Of a stretch of DNA of 6,745 nucleotides, positions 1-5,782 are shown piece by piece. Source of the DNA: Spirochaetota bacterium (GTDB lineage Bacteria > Spirochaetota > Spirochaetia > DSM-27196 > PWMO01). The position numbers and the translations under genes are program-made. The DNA lies in the NCBI GenBank assembly GCA_009908925.1, contig JAAAOH010000182.1, forward strand, positions 1-6,745, read 5' to 3'. Each line of letters opens with the position of its first letter. Positions within the stretch are counted from its first letter, which is position 1. Under the pieces are notes generated by a model. The model did not search any database. It was given only the letters and a program-made list of their open reading frames with translations, and was not told where the DNA came from.

Positions 1-727
1 CGCCGCAGGGCATGACGACCGTGCCGAAGCCCGTGCCCGGTCGTCCGTCGCCGTAGAAGGCGCCCGCCGCCTCCAGCTGGTAGTCACGGACGGTAAGGGC
101 ATAACCGTCGGCCGTTTGCTCCCTGAGCTTCACCTCGAGGTGATCGCCCTCGGTCAGGGGTGCTTCGTCCCTGACCGGGTAGCCGATGCGGGTCAGCTCC
201 TGCTTGAGCGTGCCGCGATCGTAGAGAGAGACGATGAAGCCCTGGCGCCCGTCCACCTTCGCGGAGCGGAGCATACCCTGCACGCGCTTGTTGGCCGCGA
301 GCTCGGCGCGGATGCTCTCCTCTTCCACGTCGAGGAAGAGCTCGGCGGACGGGGCCGCGCTCCCGGTCGGCGGCTCATCGCCGCCGGCGGTCCCGACCCC
401 CGCCGGGCCGGCGGCCCCACCCTCGTAGGCACGCAAGACCAGCTTTCCGAAGCGGGATATGAGGTCGCGGATGTTCTCGCCGATGTGATCAGGGACCGGA
501 TAGCGCGAGTACGTGTGGAGCACGCCGATCACATCGTCGGCGTTCCAGCCGGCCGAGGCCGCGTTCCATAGAGAGAGCGGGCTCATGCGGTAGGTGTGGA
601 TATGTTCCGGGGATTTCTCGAGCTCGGCAAAAGCGCCGATGGCGTTTCGCGCGGCTTCGAAACCCGGATCATGCACGTCGAGGAGAAGCGTGCTGTCGCC
701 TTGAACGATGACGGGCTGTCCGGCCAT
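1..727 (-). CDS. xpb: XPB/Ssl2-like DNA repair helicase, N-terminal part (runs off window)
   Basis: This is the N-terminal 242 codons of a bacterial XPB (ERCC3/Rad25-like) superfamily 2 helicase, a 3'-5' DNA translocase linked to DNA repair. Visible landmarks are the N-terminal block around PVIVQGDSTLLLDV, the block ELEKSPEHIHTYRMSPLSLW (about residues 36-55), and YSRYPVPDHI (about 73-82), all typical of the XPB N-terminal domain. A RDYQ motif lies near residues 214-217. The frame leaves the window at VVMPCG, exactly where the family has PCGAGKT (Walker A), so all ATPase motifs lie outside. Residues of about 103-127 form a Gly/Ala/Pro-rich low-complexity linker. I chose the ATG at 727 over the in-frame ATG at 736 because a TATCAT hexamer overlaps the upper one and sits 7 bases before the lower one. 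There is no Shine-Dalgarno site. The gene diverges from the PhoH2 gene. Family assignment is by recognition of motifs; full length and activity cannot be judged here. Confidence 0.9.
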   Translation of the reverse strand, partial: MAGQPVIVQGDSTLLLDVHDPGFEAARNAIGAFAELEKSPEHIHTYRMSPLSLWNAASAGWNADDVIGVLHTYSRYPVPDHIGENIRDLISRFGKLVLRAYEGGAAGPAGVGTAGGDEPPTGSAAPSAELFLDVEEESIRAELAANKRVQGMLRSAKVDGRQGFIVSLYDRGTLKQELTRIGYPVRDEAPLTEGDHLEVKLREQTADGYALTVRDYQLEAAGAFYGDGRPGTGFGTVVMPCG

Positions 728-734
728 AGGGCCC

Positions 735-764
735 ATGATAGTGAATGGCTGTGCCGGGGTGCAA
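735..764 (-). promoter_or_regulatory. Putative promoter of the XPB gene
   Basis: On the minus strand TTGCAC (764-759) and TATCAT (740-735) are separated by 18 bases. TATCAT differs from the sigma70 -10 consensus at one position, while the -35 matches mainly in its TTG. The -10 ends 7 bases before the ATG at 727, so the predicted transcription start falls at or next to the start codon. The -35 occupies the same bases as the weak -35 of the divergent PhoH2 promoter. Confidence 0.5.
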
Positions 765-787
765 TAGCGGGCGAGTTGGGATATACT
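759..787 (+). promoter_or_regulatory. Putative promoter of the PhoH2-type gene
   Basis: TATACT at 782-787 matches the sigma70 -10 consensus at 5 of 6 positions. A weak -35 candidate, GTGCAA at 759-764, lies 17 bases upstream. The -10 ends only 10 bases before the ATG at 798, predicting a leader of a few bases at most. No Shine-Dalgarno sequence lies before the ATG (CTCCCCGCTGTC precedes it), which fits a leaderless or near-leaderless message. Short arms GGGA/TCCC flank the -10 but are too short to call an operator. Confidence 0.5.
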
Positions 788-797
788 CCCCGCTGTC

Positions 798-2111
798 ATG
801 GGTAAAGCGCAGAAAGGCGAGCTGAAGACCTTCGTGATTGACACGAACGTTCTGATTCACCGTCCGGACGCCATTCTCAGTTTCAAGGACAACGAGGTGG
901 TCGTGCCGCTGTGGGTGCTCGAGGAGCTCGATCGGCTGAAAACCTTCAGCGACGAGCGCGGGCGAAACGCACGCCATGCCATCCGATTTCTCGACCGCGC
1001 GGGAAGGCACGGGCCGTTGAGCGAGGGCGTGAAGATCGAGAACGGCTCGATCCTCCGCGTGGTGCTCGCCGATCCCGAGCGCATGCCCACCGATCTTCTC
1101 CACGACAGCGCCGACAACAAGATCATTCTGACCGCCTATCAGATGCAGCTCGAAGGTAAGCAGGTGTTTTTCGTATCCAAGGACATAAACGCCCGGGTGA
1201 AAGCAACGGCCCTCGGGCTCAAGGCGGTGGACTACGAAAAGCAGAAGGTTAACATCGACAAGCTCTACGCGGGCTTCTCCACCCTGGACTCCACCCCGGA
1301 TACGATGGCACAGCTCGAGCGCGAGGGGGAGATGCAATGGAACGAGGTGCTTCCGCCCAACCATTTCGTGGTTTTGCGCGATCGCAGCGCCGATGAGCAT
1401 GTGATCGGCCGATACGATCACGAGACGGGCCACATTCGATTCGTAGATCACAAAATGCCCTCTATTGCCGGAGTGCGGCCGCTCAACGACGAGCAACGGA
1501 TGGCCTTCGAGGTTCTGCTCGATCCGGCGGTGAACCTGGTGAGCCTCGTCGGAAAGGCCGGCACGGGAAAGACCCTGCTGGCCCTTGCTGCGGGGCTGCG
1601 GATGACGCTCGAAGATCATCTCTACAGCCGCGTGCTGGTGAGCCGTCCCGTCATTCCGCTCGGGAAGGACATCGGATACCTGCCGGGTGCGAAGAGCGAG
1701 AAACTCTCCCACTGGATGGAGCCGCTGTTCGACAACCTCGAGTACCTGCTGTCGGTCTACCACAAGCAGAACATCAAAAACGCCGAGCAGCTTTTGAACA
1801 ATCGGGTGATCGAGCTCGAGGCGCTCTCCTACATCCGGGGCCGATCCTTGCCTGGGCAGTTCATTATCATCGATGAGGCGCAGAATCTCAGCCCGCACGA
1901 GATCAAGACCATCGTCTCCCGTGCCGGCGAGGGCTCGAAGGTAGTGCTCACCGGCGATCCCTATCAGATCGACAGCCCCTATCTCGACTCCAACTCCAAC
2001 GGCCTGTCCTTTCTCGTTGAGACGTTCAAGGGACAGGACGTATTCGGTCACGTCACGCTGAACCGTTCCGAGCGAAGCCGGCTTGCGGAGCTCGCAGCTG
2101 AGCTTCTGTGA
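798..2111 (+). CDS. PIN-PhoH fusion protein (PhoH2/YlaK-type RNase-ATPase)
   Basis: This 437-residue cytoplasmic protein joins an N-terminal PIN nuclease domain to a C-terminal PhoH P-loop ATPase; such PhoH2 proteins have been described as sequence-dependent RNA helicase/RNases. PIN acidic residues are visible: Asp15 in VIDTNVL, Glu42/Glu43 in VLEELD, Asp103/Asp106 in HDSADNK, and Asp129 in VSKDINAR. The ATPase has Walker A GKAGTGKT (252-259), the conserved VSRPVIPLGKDIGYLPG (281-297), Walker B FIIIDEAQ (355-362), TGDPYQID (385-392) and an arginine-bearing LNRSERS (421-427). Length and architecture match the family, and both active sites look intact. The ATG at 798 has no Shine-Dalgarno site but sits just behind a -10 hexamer. 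In some bacteria phoH2 is paired with an upstream antitoxin gene (phoAT); no such gene is present here, since upstream lies the divergent XPB gene. The physiological substrate is unknown. Confidence 0.95.
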   Translation: MGKAQKGELKTFVIDTNVLIHRPDAILSFKDNEVVVPLWVLEELDRLKTFSDERGRNARHAIRFLDRAGRHGPLSEGVKIENGSILRVVLADPERMPTDLLHDSADNKIILTAYQMQLEGKQVFFVSKDINARVKATALGLKAVDYEKQKVNIDKLYAGFSTLDSTPDTMAQLEREGEMQWNEVLPPNHFVVLRDRSADEHVIGRYDHETGHIRFVDHKMPSIAGVRPLNDEQRMAFEVLLDPAVNLVSLVGKAGTGKTLLALAAGLRMTLEDHLYSRVLVSRPVIPLGKDIGYLPGAKSEKLSHWMEPLFDNLEYLLSVYHKQNIKNAEQLLNNRVIELEALSYIRGRSLPGQFIIIDEAQNLSPHEIKTIVSRAGEGSKVVLTGDPYQIDSPYLDSNSNGLSFLVETFKGQDVFGHVTLNRSERSRLAELAAELL

Positions 2112-2124
2112 CGAGCGATTTCCG

Positions 2125-2153
2125 TTGCCTGCACGGCGCGACTTGGATATAGT
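2125..2153 (+). promoter_or_regulatory. Putative promoter of the 57-residue small-protein gene
   Basis: TTGCCT (2125-2130) and TATAGT (2148-2153) have exactly 17 bases between them, making this the best-formed sigma70-like pair of the leaderless-type promoters here. The -10 ends 7 bases before the ATG at 2161, so transcription should start at or next to that codon. It lies in the 49-base gap after the PhoH2 gene and could also drive the exported-protein gene downstream. Confidence 0.6.
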
Positions 2154-2160
2154 GTAGGAG

Positions 2161-2334
2161 ATGGACGAGTACGAAGAGCTCGAAGCCGTACTGGACGAGC
2201 CGTTCCGACGGATCGAGGAGCAGAATTCGATGCATGCCGAGGCCCGCATGGCCCGCATGGAGCGCATGCTCGACGAGCTCGAGCGCGAACTCGACGAATT
2301 CCTCAGCACCGCCGATCCGACCTCAGTCATCTGA
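2161..2334 (+). CDS. Small acidic helical protein, 57 residues, unknown function
   Basis: This short frame runs from ATG to TGA with no interruption and is too short for many gene finders. The product begins MDEYEELEAVLDEPF and is rich in Glu, Asp, Arg and Met. Leucines and methionines spaced through residues 24-50 (for example ARMARMERMLDELERELDEF) suggest a single amphipathic helix or short coiled coil. There is no signal peptide or membrane segment, so it is likely cytoplasmic. A good promoter (TTGCCT, 17 bases, TATAGT) ends 7 bases before the ATG. A TAGGAG sequence abuts the ATG directly, too close to act as a normal Shine-Dalgarno site. I do not recognise a family. The promoter placement and coiled-coil-like composition support a real gene, but only conservation in relatives would prove it. 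Confidence 0.6.
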   Translation: MDEYEELEAVLDEPFRRIEEQNSMHAEARMARMERMLDELERELDEFLSTADPTSVI

Positions 2335-2359
2335 ATCCATCCATCTGAAGTCATCTGAA
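2325..2359 (+). repeat. Three short direct repeats of CATCTGAA
   Basis: CATCTGAA occurs at 2328-2335, 2342-2349 and 2352-2359. The first and third copies extend to AGTCATCTGAA. The first copy contains the TGA stop of the small-protein gene. Spacing is uneven (14 then 10 bases), so this may be local slippage or a degenerate binding site; nothing more can be said from sequence alone. Confidence 0.6.
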
Positions 2360-2410
2360 ACGAAAACGTGTACCGACACATTCAGCAATCTACCCGCAGT
2401 GCCGAAACTA

Positions 2411-2416
2411 GAGGAG
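2411..2416 (+). promoter_or_regulatory. Shine-Dalgarno site of the exported propeller gene
   Basis: GAGGAG precedes two adjacent possible starts, ATG at 2419 (2-base gap) and GTG at 2422 (5-base gap). The gap favours GTG slightly and codon preference favours ATG. The choice changes the protein by one residue. It argues against the upstream in-frame GTG at 2368, which has no such site and would place 17 extra residues before the signal peptide. Confidence 0.75.
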
Positions 2417-2418
2417 AA

Positions 2419-4734
2419 ATGGTGATTGCAGCTCTAAAGCCGCGACGGCCGGCTCTGGCGATTATGCTGTCTTTTCTCGTGGCGGGGGTCGGGTTCTCCG
2501 AGGCCTCATTCTCGGGGCTCGACCTGGCGGACGACAATCGGCTGCTTTTCAGCGCCTCCGTGGATGTTCCGGATTTCGGCTCCTACGATACGCTCTTTCT
2601 CGCCGATGTCGAGGACACCGCGCTCGGTCAGCTCACCTTTTTCCCCGAGCGCATGTCCATCCTCCCCGATACGGGACAACTGCAGATTCAGAACCGCTAC
2701 GGTGTGTTCCGTACCGACAGCGAGCTGGAGAACTTCGCTCCGGTGGAGGATTTCCCCTCCTTCGTGAACGGCAGCCAGATTCGAAGCGGTAAGATCTCCC
2801 CCATCAGCACATCCCCGGATGGCCGGTTTCTCGTGTTCATGCGCGAGAGCAGCCCGGCGTTCGGCAGTCTCGTGCTGAAGGACCTCGAAGAGGGGCGTGA
2901 GATCGTGGTCAGCGAGACGATCGAGCTCGATCTCTCCGGCGCACCCGTGAAATGGGCGCCCGGGTCGGAGTTCTTCATCTACGGCAAGCAGAACACCCTC
3001 TACTACTACTCCGTGACTCAGCTCGAGGAAGACCGCGTCATCGCGGAGGAGTTCCGCGATCTGGGCAGAGGCAGCGTGCAGAGTGCGTCCTGGGCCGCGG
3101 ACGGCTCCCTGTACTACGTCTCCGGGTCGCTCGTATATCGCGCGCGTGACCTCGAGTTCTTCCCGCGGACCCTTTACCAGGAGCTGTTGCAGGTTGGCGA
3201 CATCGTCGGGAAGATCCCCTTTGTCTTCGATCCCAACTTCGACAGCTTCCACATCGCACCTGACGGCCGTACGATCCTGCTCAATAAGGGCGGACGAAAC
3301 GTCTTCCTGCTGTATCTGCGAGGGGACGATTTTGTCTCGACCGGTTCGTCGGTGGCATATCCCTACCTGTTCCTTCCTCGGAATACACGCGTGAAGCGCG
3401 TTGCGTGGTCGTCGATCGGCATCCTCACGGTGCTCACCGAGAGCATGCTCGGCGGCAGCACCCAGACCGCCGTGTACCGCATGTCGATACCGACCGAGCC
3501 GGCGGACATCGACGTGACCGAGCTCGACGTCCGGGGCCTGCGTGACATGGTCCTCGGACCCGACGGCCGCTCGATCGCCCTCCTGTTCAGAAATCGCGTA
3601 GAAGTGCGCGATTACGAGAGCTGGGAGATGGAGCGCAGCATTTCGCATCCCGATCCCCTGCATCTCATCTGGCGCGACGCGGAAACCTTCGTGGTCGGCG
3701 GAAGCTCGCGCATCGAGCAGGTGGAGTGGGACTCGGGCGACCTGCGACTTCTCGCCCTCTCGGACACCGACGGATACGGCTATCATCGCGACACCGGTGA
3801 CATTCTCACAGTGAACCGGGGCACTACCTACCGCTACGAGGGCGGGGCCTTCGTGCCGGCCGACGGCTTTCCCGTGCGGGTCGCGCAGGTGGCCTCGGAT
3901 CGGTATCGTGTGTATCTCGAGACCTTCGATTCGGGGAGTTACGAGAATATCGTCATGGTCAGGCAAAGCGAGGACGTCGGCACGACCGCCCTCTTCGCGC
4001 CGCCCGTGCGACGCTACGAGCCCTTCCCCGAAGAAGGGCGTGAGGTGAACTTCCGTAACTTCGCGCACGGCAACCGCACGAGAGCCCGCGAAATCGCATT
4101 CGTGTTCAACGCCGTAGATTCCGTGGAAGGGCTTACGAGCATCCTCGATACCCTTTCCGACTACGATATACAGGCGACCTTCTTCGTAAACGGAAACTTT
4201 ATACGGCGACACCCCGGCGCGGTCCGCGAAATAGACGATTCAGGCCACGAAGTGGGATCACTCTTCTACACCTACTTCGACATGACCGACGCCCGCTACG
4301 AGATCACCGAGGATTTCGTCACCGAAGGACTCGCCCGAAACGAGGACGACTACTTCGAGGTCACCGGTTCCGAGCTCTCGCTTCTGTGGCACGCGCCCTA
4401 CTATTTCGTAAGTCCGGCTATCATTCGTGCGTCGGAGGAGATGAACTACACCTACGTGAGTCGCGACGTGGACGCCCTCGACTGGGTGCCGCGGCGTGAC
4501 GGCGCCGGCACGACCGGCCTGTATCGCTCGAGCTCGGAGATGGTCGAGCGCATTCTCGAGGAGAAGAAGCCGGGGTCGGTGATCGCCATGCGCGTGGGTA
4601 CTCCCGGGGAGAGCAGTGCGTACGGTGGTCGGGATGACTATTTGTTCCAGAAGTTGGATCTGCTCATAAATCGCTTAACGGAGCGGGGGTACGATATCGT
4701 TCCGGTATCTACTCTCATCGAGCACGCCCGATAG
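2419..4734 (+). CDS. Exported beta-propeller protein with degenerate NodB (deacetylase-like) domain
   Basis: This is a predicted exported protein of 771 residues. A signal peptide is clear: basic KPRR (7-10), a hydrophobic core to about residue 26, and a likely signal peptidase I cut after SEA (27-29). Residues of about 35-520 form a beta-rich region with recurring PDGR-type turns at 133-136, 281-284 and 381-384, plus ADGS at 227-230, as in WD40/TolB-like propellers. Residues of about 555-765 follow the NodB polysaccharide deacetylase fold: QATFFVNGNFIRRHP, GHEVGS, then DVDALDW (683-689). The catalytic positions are changed. TFDDG reads VFNAV (562-566), the two metal-binding histidines read Leu615 and Tyr619, the RxPxG motif reads HAPYY (658-662), and the late histidine reads Arg725. 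It is therefore probably not a deacetylase but a carbohydrate- or wall-binding pseudoenzyme. The small acidic gene lies 84 bases upstream and fliS 43 bases downstream, all on the same strand. Function is otherwise unknown. Confidence 0.85.
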   Translation: MVIAALKPRRPALAIMLSFLVAGVGFSEASFSGLDLADDNRLLFSASVDVPDFGSYDTLFLADVEDTALGQLTFFPERMSILPDTGQLQIQNRYGVFRTDSELENFAPVEDFPSFVNGSQIRSGKISPISTSPDGRFLVFMRESSPAFGSLVLKDLEEGREIVVSETIELDLSGAPVKWAPGSEFFIYGKQNTLYYYSVTQLEEDRVIAEEFRDLGRGSVQSASWAADGSLYYVSGSLVYRARDLEFFPRTLYQELLQVGDIVGKIPFVFDPNFDSFHIAPDGRTILLNKGGRNVFLLYLRGDDFVSTGSSVAYPYLFLPRNTRVKRVAWSSIGILTVLTESMLGGSTQTAVYRMSIPTEPADIDVTELDVRGLRDMVLGPDGRSIALLFRNRVEVRDYESWEMERSISHPDPLHLIWRDAETFVVGGSSRIEQVEWDSGDLRLLALSDTDGYGYHRDTGDILTVNRGTTYRYEGGAFVPADGFPVRVAQVASDRYRVYLETFDSGSYENIVMVRQSEDVGTTALFAPPVRRYEPFPEEGREVNFRNFAHGNRTRAREIAFVFNAVDSVEGLTSILDTLSDYDIQATFFVNGNFIRRHPGAVREIDDSGHEVGSLFYTYFDMTDARYEITEDFVTEGLARNEDDYFEVTGSELSLLWHAPYYFVSPAIIRASEEMNYTYVSRDVDALDWVPRRDGAGTTGLYRSSSEMVERILEEKKPGSVIAMRVGTPGESSAYGGRDDYLFQKLDLLINRLTERGYDIVPVSTLIEHAR

Positions 4735-4735
4735 G

Positions 4736-4764
4736 TTGAGATGAGACGGATCATGCAATACACT
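4736..4764 (+). promoter_or_regulatory. Putative promoter of fliS
   Basis: TTGAGA (4736-4741) begins two bases after the TAG stop of the exported-protein gene. TACACT (4759-4764) follows after 17 bases. The -35 matches the sigma70 consensus at 5 of 6 positions and the -10 at 4 of 6. The predicted transcription start, near 4771, would fall inside the fliS Shine-Dalgarno site, so either the start lies slightly upstream or fliS is mostly read through from upstream. I see no convincing sigma28 (FliA) motif. Confidence 0.4.
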
Positions 4765-4767
4765 AAC

Positions 4768-4775
4768 GGAGGTGA
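4768..4775 (+). promoter_or_regulatory. Shine-Dalgarno site fixing the fliS start
   Basis: GGAGGTGA is a strong anti-16S match 2-5 bases before the ATG at 4778. An in-frame GTG at 4772 overlaps this site, so it cannot be the real start. Confidence 0.85.
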
Positions 4776-4777
4776 AC

Positions 4778-5212
4778 ATGGGCTATAACGCCAACCCGGT
4801 AGACGCCTACCGGCAAACGCGAGTCAAAACCGCCAGTCAGGGCCAGATTATCGTGATGCTGTACGACGAAGCGCTGCGGCAGATCGATCTGGCCACGCGC
4901 GGACTGGAATCGGGAACGCGGCAGCTCGACCGCATCCACAACGCTATCTGCAAGACTCAGGACATCTTCACCGAGCTCATGACCTCTCTCGACTTCGAGA
5001 ACGGTGGTCAGGTCTCGGAGAACCTGTTCAACCTCTACATGTACTTCAACAATCAGCTCATGGAGGCCAACGTCAAGAAGGACGTCTCCTATCTGCAGCA
5101 GCTCCGCCCGCTCGTTCAGTCCCTCCGCGATGCGTGGGAAGAGGCGGCGAAGAACACCGGCGACGCCGAAAGCGGTAACGGCCCCCGGCAGGGCCTCAAC
5201 ATATCCGGCTGA
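4778..5212 (+). CDS. fliS: Flagellar export chaperone FliS
   Basis: FliS is the cytoplasmic chaperone that binds the C-terminus of newly made flagellin, keeps it from polymerising, and hands it to the flagellar export gate. The 144-residue product has the family signature AYRQTRVKTASQGQIIVMLY (10-29): the conserved AY, the V-TAS segment and the helix with MLYDEALR (27-34). The rest is helical, as expected for the four-helix bundle, and length is typical or slightly long. The tail ends GLNISG. The start is the ATG behind a strong GGAGGTGA. The stop codon TGA is followed after 9 bases by the FlgN-like gene, whose Shine-Dalgarno site overlaps this stop, so the two are translationally coupled. 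Together with FlgN this implies a motile organism; periplasmic flagella follow if it is a spirochaete. Confidence 0.95.
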   Translation: MGYNANPVDAYRQTRVKTASQGQIIVMLYDEALRQIDLATRGLESGTRQLDRIHNAICKTQDIFTELMTSLDFENGGQVSENLFNLYMYFNNQLMEANVKKDVSYLQQLRPLVQSLRDAWEEAAKNTGDAESGNGPRQGLNISG

Positions 5213-5217
5213 GGAGG
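5212..5217 (+). promoter_or_regulatory. Shine-Dalgarno site of the FlgN-like gene
   Basis: AGGAGG overlaps the last base of the fliS stop codon and lies 4 bases before the ATG at 5222, the usual arrangement for translational coupling. Confidence 0.8.
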
Positions 5218-5221
5218 CGTC

Positions 5222-5662
5222 ATGGACTATTCAGAACGTGTGGCTATGCTTCATCGACTCCGCGACATGCTCGTCCAGCAGCGGGCAAAGTTCCAGGAGT
5301 ACCTCGATATTCTCGACAACGAGGAACGCGCCATCCAGGACCGTGACGTCGAATCTCTCGAGGGATACGTGCAGCTCGAGACTACCGTGCTCGGCGAGAT
5401 CCATGCCTTCCAGAAGGTGATTCGGCCGCTCGAGAGCCTCTATCGCTCGGCATATCCCGATGAGGAAAGCCAGATCCCGCCCCTTCGGGCATCCCTTGCC
5501 CGGCTGCGTGAGCGTGTGCTCGAGCGAAACGAGCAGAATCGCGCCCTGATGCGCGAGCGCATCGATGAGCTCAAGCAGGAAATCCGCGAGCTCAAGCTCC
5601 CCAATAGCGGAAAGTCACTCTACCGTGCAGCCGAGAGCCGGCTCGTCGACATAACAACGTAG
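5222..5662 (+). CDS. flgN: FlgN-like flagellar export chaperone
   Basis: The 146-residue product is almost wholly helical and charged, with long heptad-like stretches: residues of about 1-75 (RVAMLHRLRDMLVQQRAKFQ onward) and 90-125 (ARLRERVLERNEQNRALMRE). It has no signal peptide or membrane segment. Size, the LxxLRDML-type N-terminal helix, the helical hairpin and the position directly after fliS all fit the FlgN family, cytoplasmic chaperones for the hook-associated proteins FlgK and FlgL. The C-terminus ends in SLYRAAESRLVDITT, a small conserved-looking tail after an otherwise variable coiled coil. FlgN proteins diverge strongly in sequence, so the call rests mainly on length, helix pattern and neighbours. 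An uncharacterised FliJ-like or other flagellar coiled-coil protein is the main alternative. Confidence 0.65.
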   Translation: MDYSERVAMLHRLRDMLVQQRAKFQEYLDILDNEERAIQDRDVESLEGYVQLETTVLGEIHAFQKVIRPLESLYRSAYPDEESQIPPLRASLARLRERVLERNEQNRALMRERIDELKQEIRELKLPNSGKSLYRAAESRLVDITT

Positions 5663-5665
5663 TTG

Positions 5666-5726
5666 CTCCGGCGCCGGACCGCGGCCCGGACGGCGCCGAG
5701 CGGTGCCCGCGGCGGCCGACCGCGGG
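5666..5726 (+). terminator. Two GC-rich hairpins after the flagellar genes, possible terminator
   Basis: Hairpin one pairs CTCCGGCGCCG (5666-5676) with CGGCGCCGAG (5691-5700), ten pairs with one bulged C. Hairpin two pairs CCCGCGG (5706-5712) with CCGCGGG (5720-5726) around a 7-base loop. Neither is followed by a T-run, so this is not a classical intrinsic terminator. They may slow polymerase, protect the 3' end or support Rho-dependent ending before polA. Confidence 0.4.
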
Positions 5727-5746
5727 GCCCGATATCTCCGAGCCCG

Positions 5747-5776
5747 ACGACATCCCCCGGTCCGTCGTGATATAAC
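5747..5776 (+). promoter_or_regulatory. Putative promoter of polA
   Basis: ACGACA (5747-5752) and TATAAC (5771-5776) have 18 bases between them. The -10 matches the sigma70 consensus at 5 of 6 positions and the -35 at 4 of 6. The -10 ends 6 bases before the polA ATG, predicting transcription starting on the start codon. No Shine-Dalgarno site precedes the ATG (AATCCC adjoins it). Confidence 0.55.
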
Positions 5777-5782
5777 AATCCC

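Noticed and set aside
116..571. A 151-codon plus-strand frame near the window start
   Set aside because: The minus strand here encodes a clear XPB N-terminal domain in one unbroken frame up to the window edge; the plus frame is its shadow.
778..790. GGGA/TCCC inverted arms around the PhoH2 -10 as an operator
   Set aside because: Four-base arms are too short to distinguish from chance in GC-rich DNA.
798..2334. PhoH2 plus small protein as a type II toxin-antitoxin pair
   Set aside because: The small gene is downstream with its own promoter and does not overlap, while known PhoH2 antitoxins (PhoAT) precede phoH2. No antitoxin family motif is visible, so I kept it only as a question.
669..2381. 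A 570-codon open frame on the minus strand opposite the PhoH2 gene
   Set aside because: It is fully antisense to a gene with intact PIN and Walker motifs, crosses two gene boundaries, and shows no domain or plausible composition. Long antisense frames are common in GC-rich coding DNA.
2360..2385. Possible sigma28 (FliA) promoter around TGAA...ACCGACAC upstream of the exported protein gene
   Set aside because: Only a few positions agree with the TAAA-N15-GCCGATAA pattern; the match is within chance.
2368..2418. N-terminal extension of the exported protein from the GTG at 2368
   Set aside because: It would put 17 polar residues before the basic, hydrophobic signal peptide, and it lacks a Shine-Dalgarno site, whereas GAGGAG at 2411-2416 supports 2419/2422.
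2506..4212. A 568-codon open frame on the minus strand opposite the exported propeller gene
   Set aside because: It is rich in His, Arg and Glu in the way complementary-frame translations are, has no recognisable motif, and the plus-strand frame has a signal peptide and fold landmarks.
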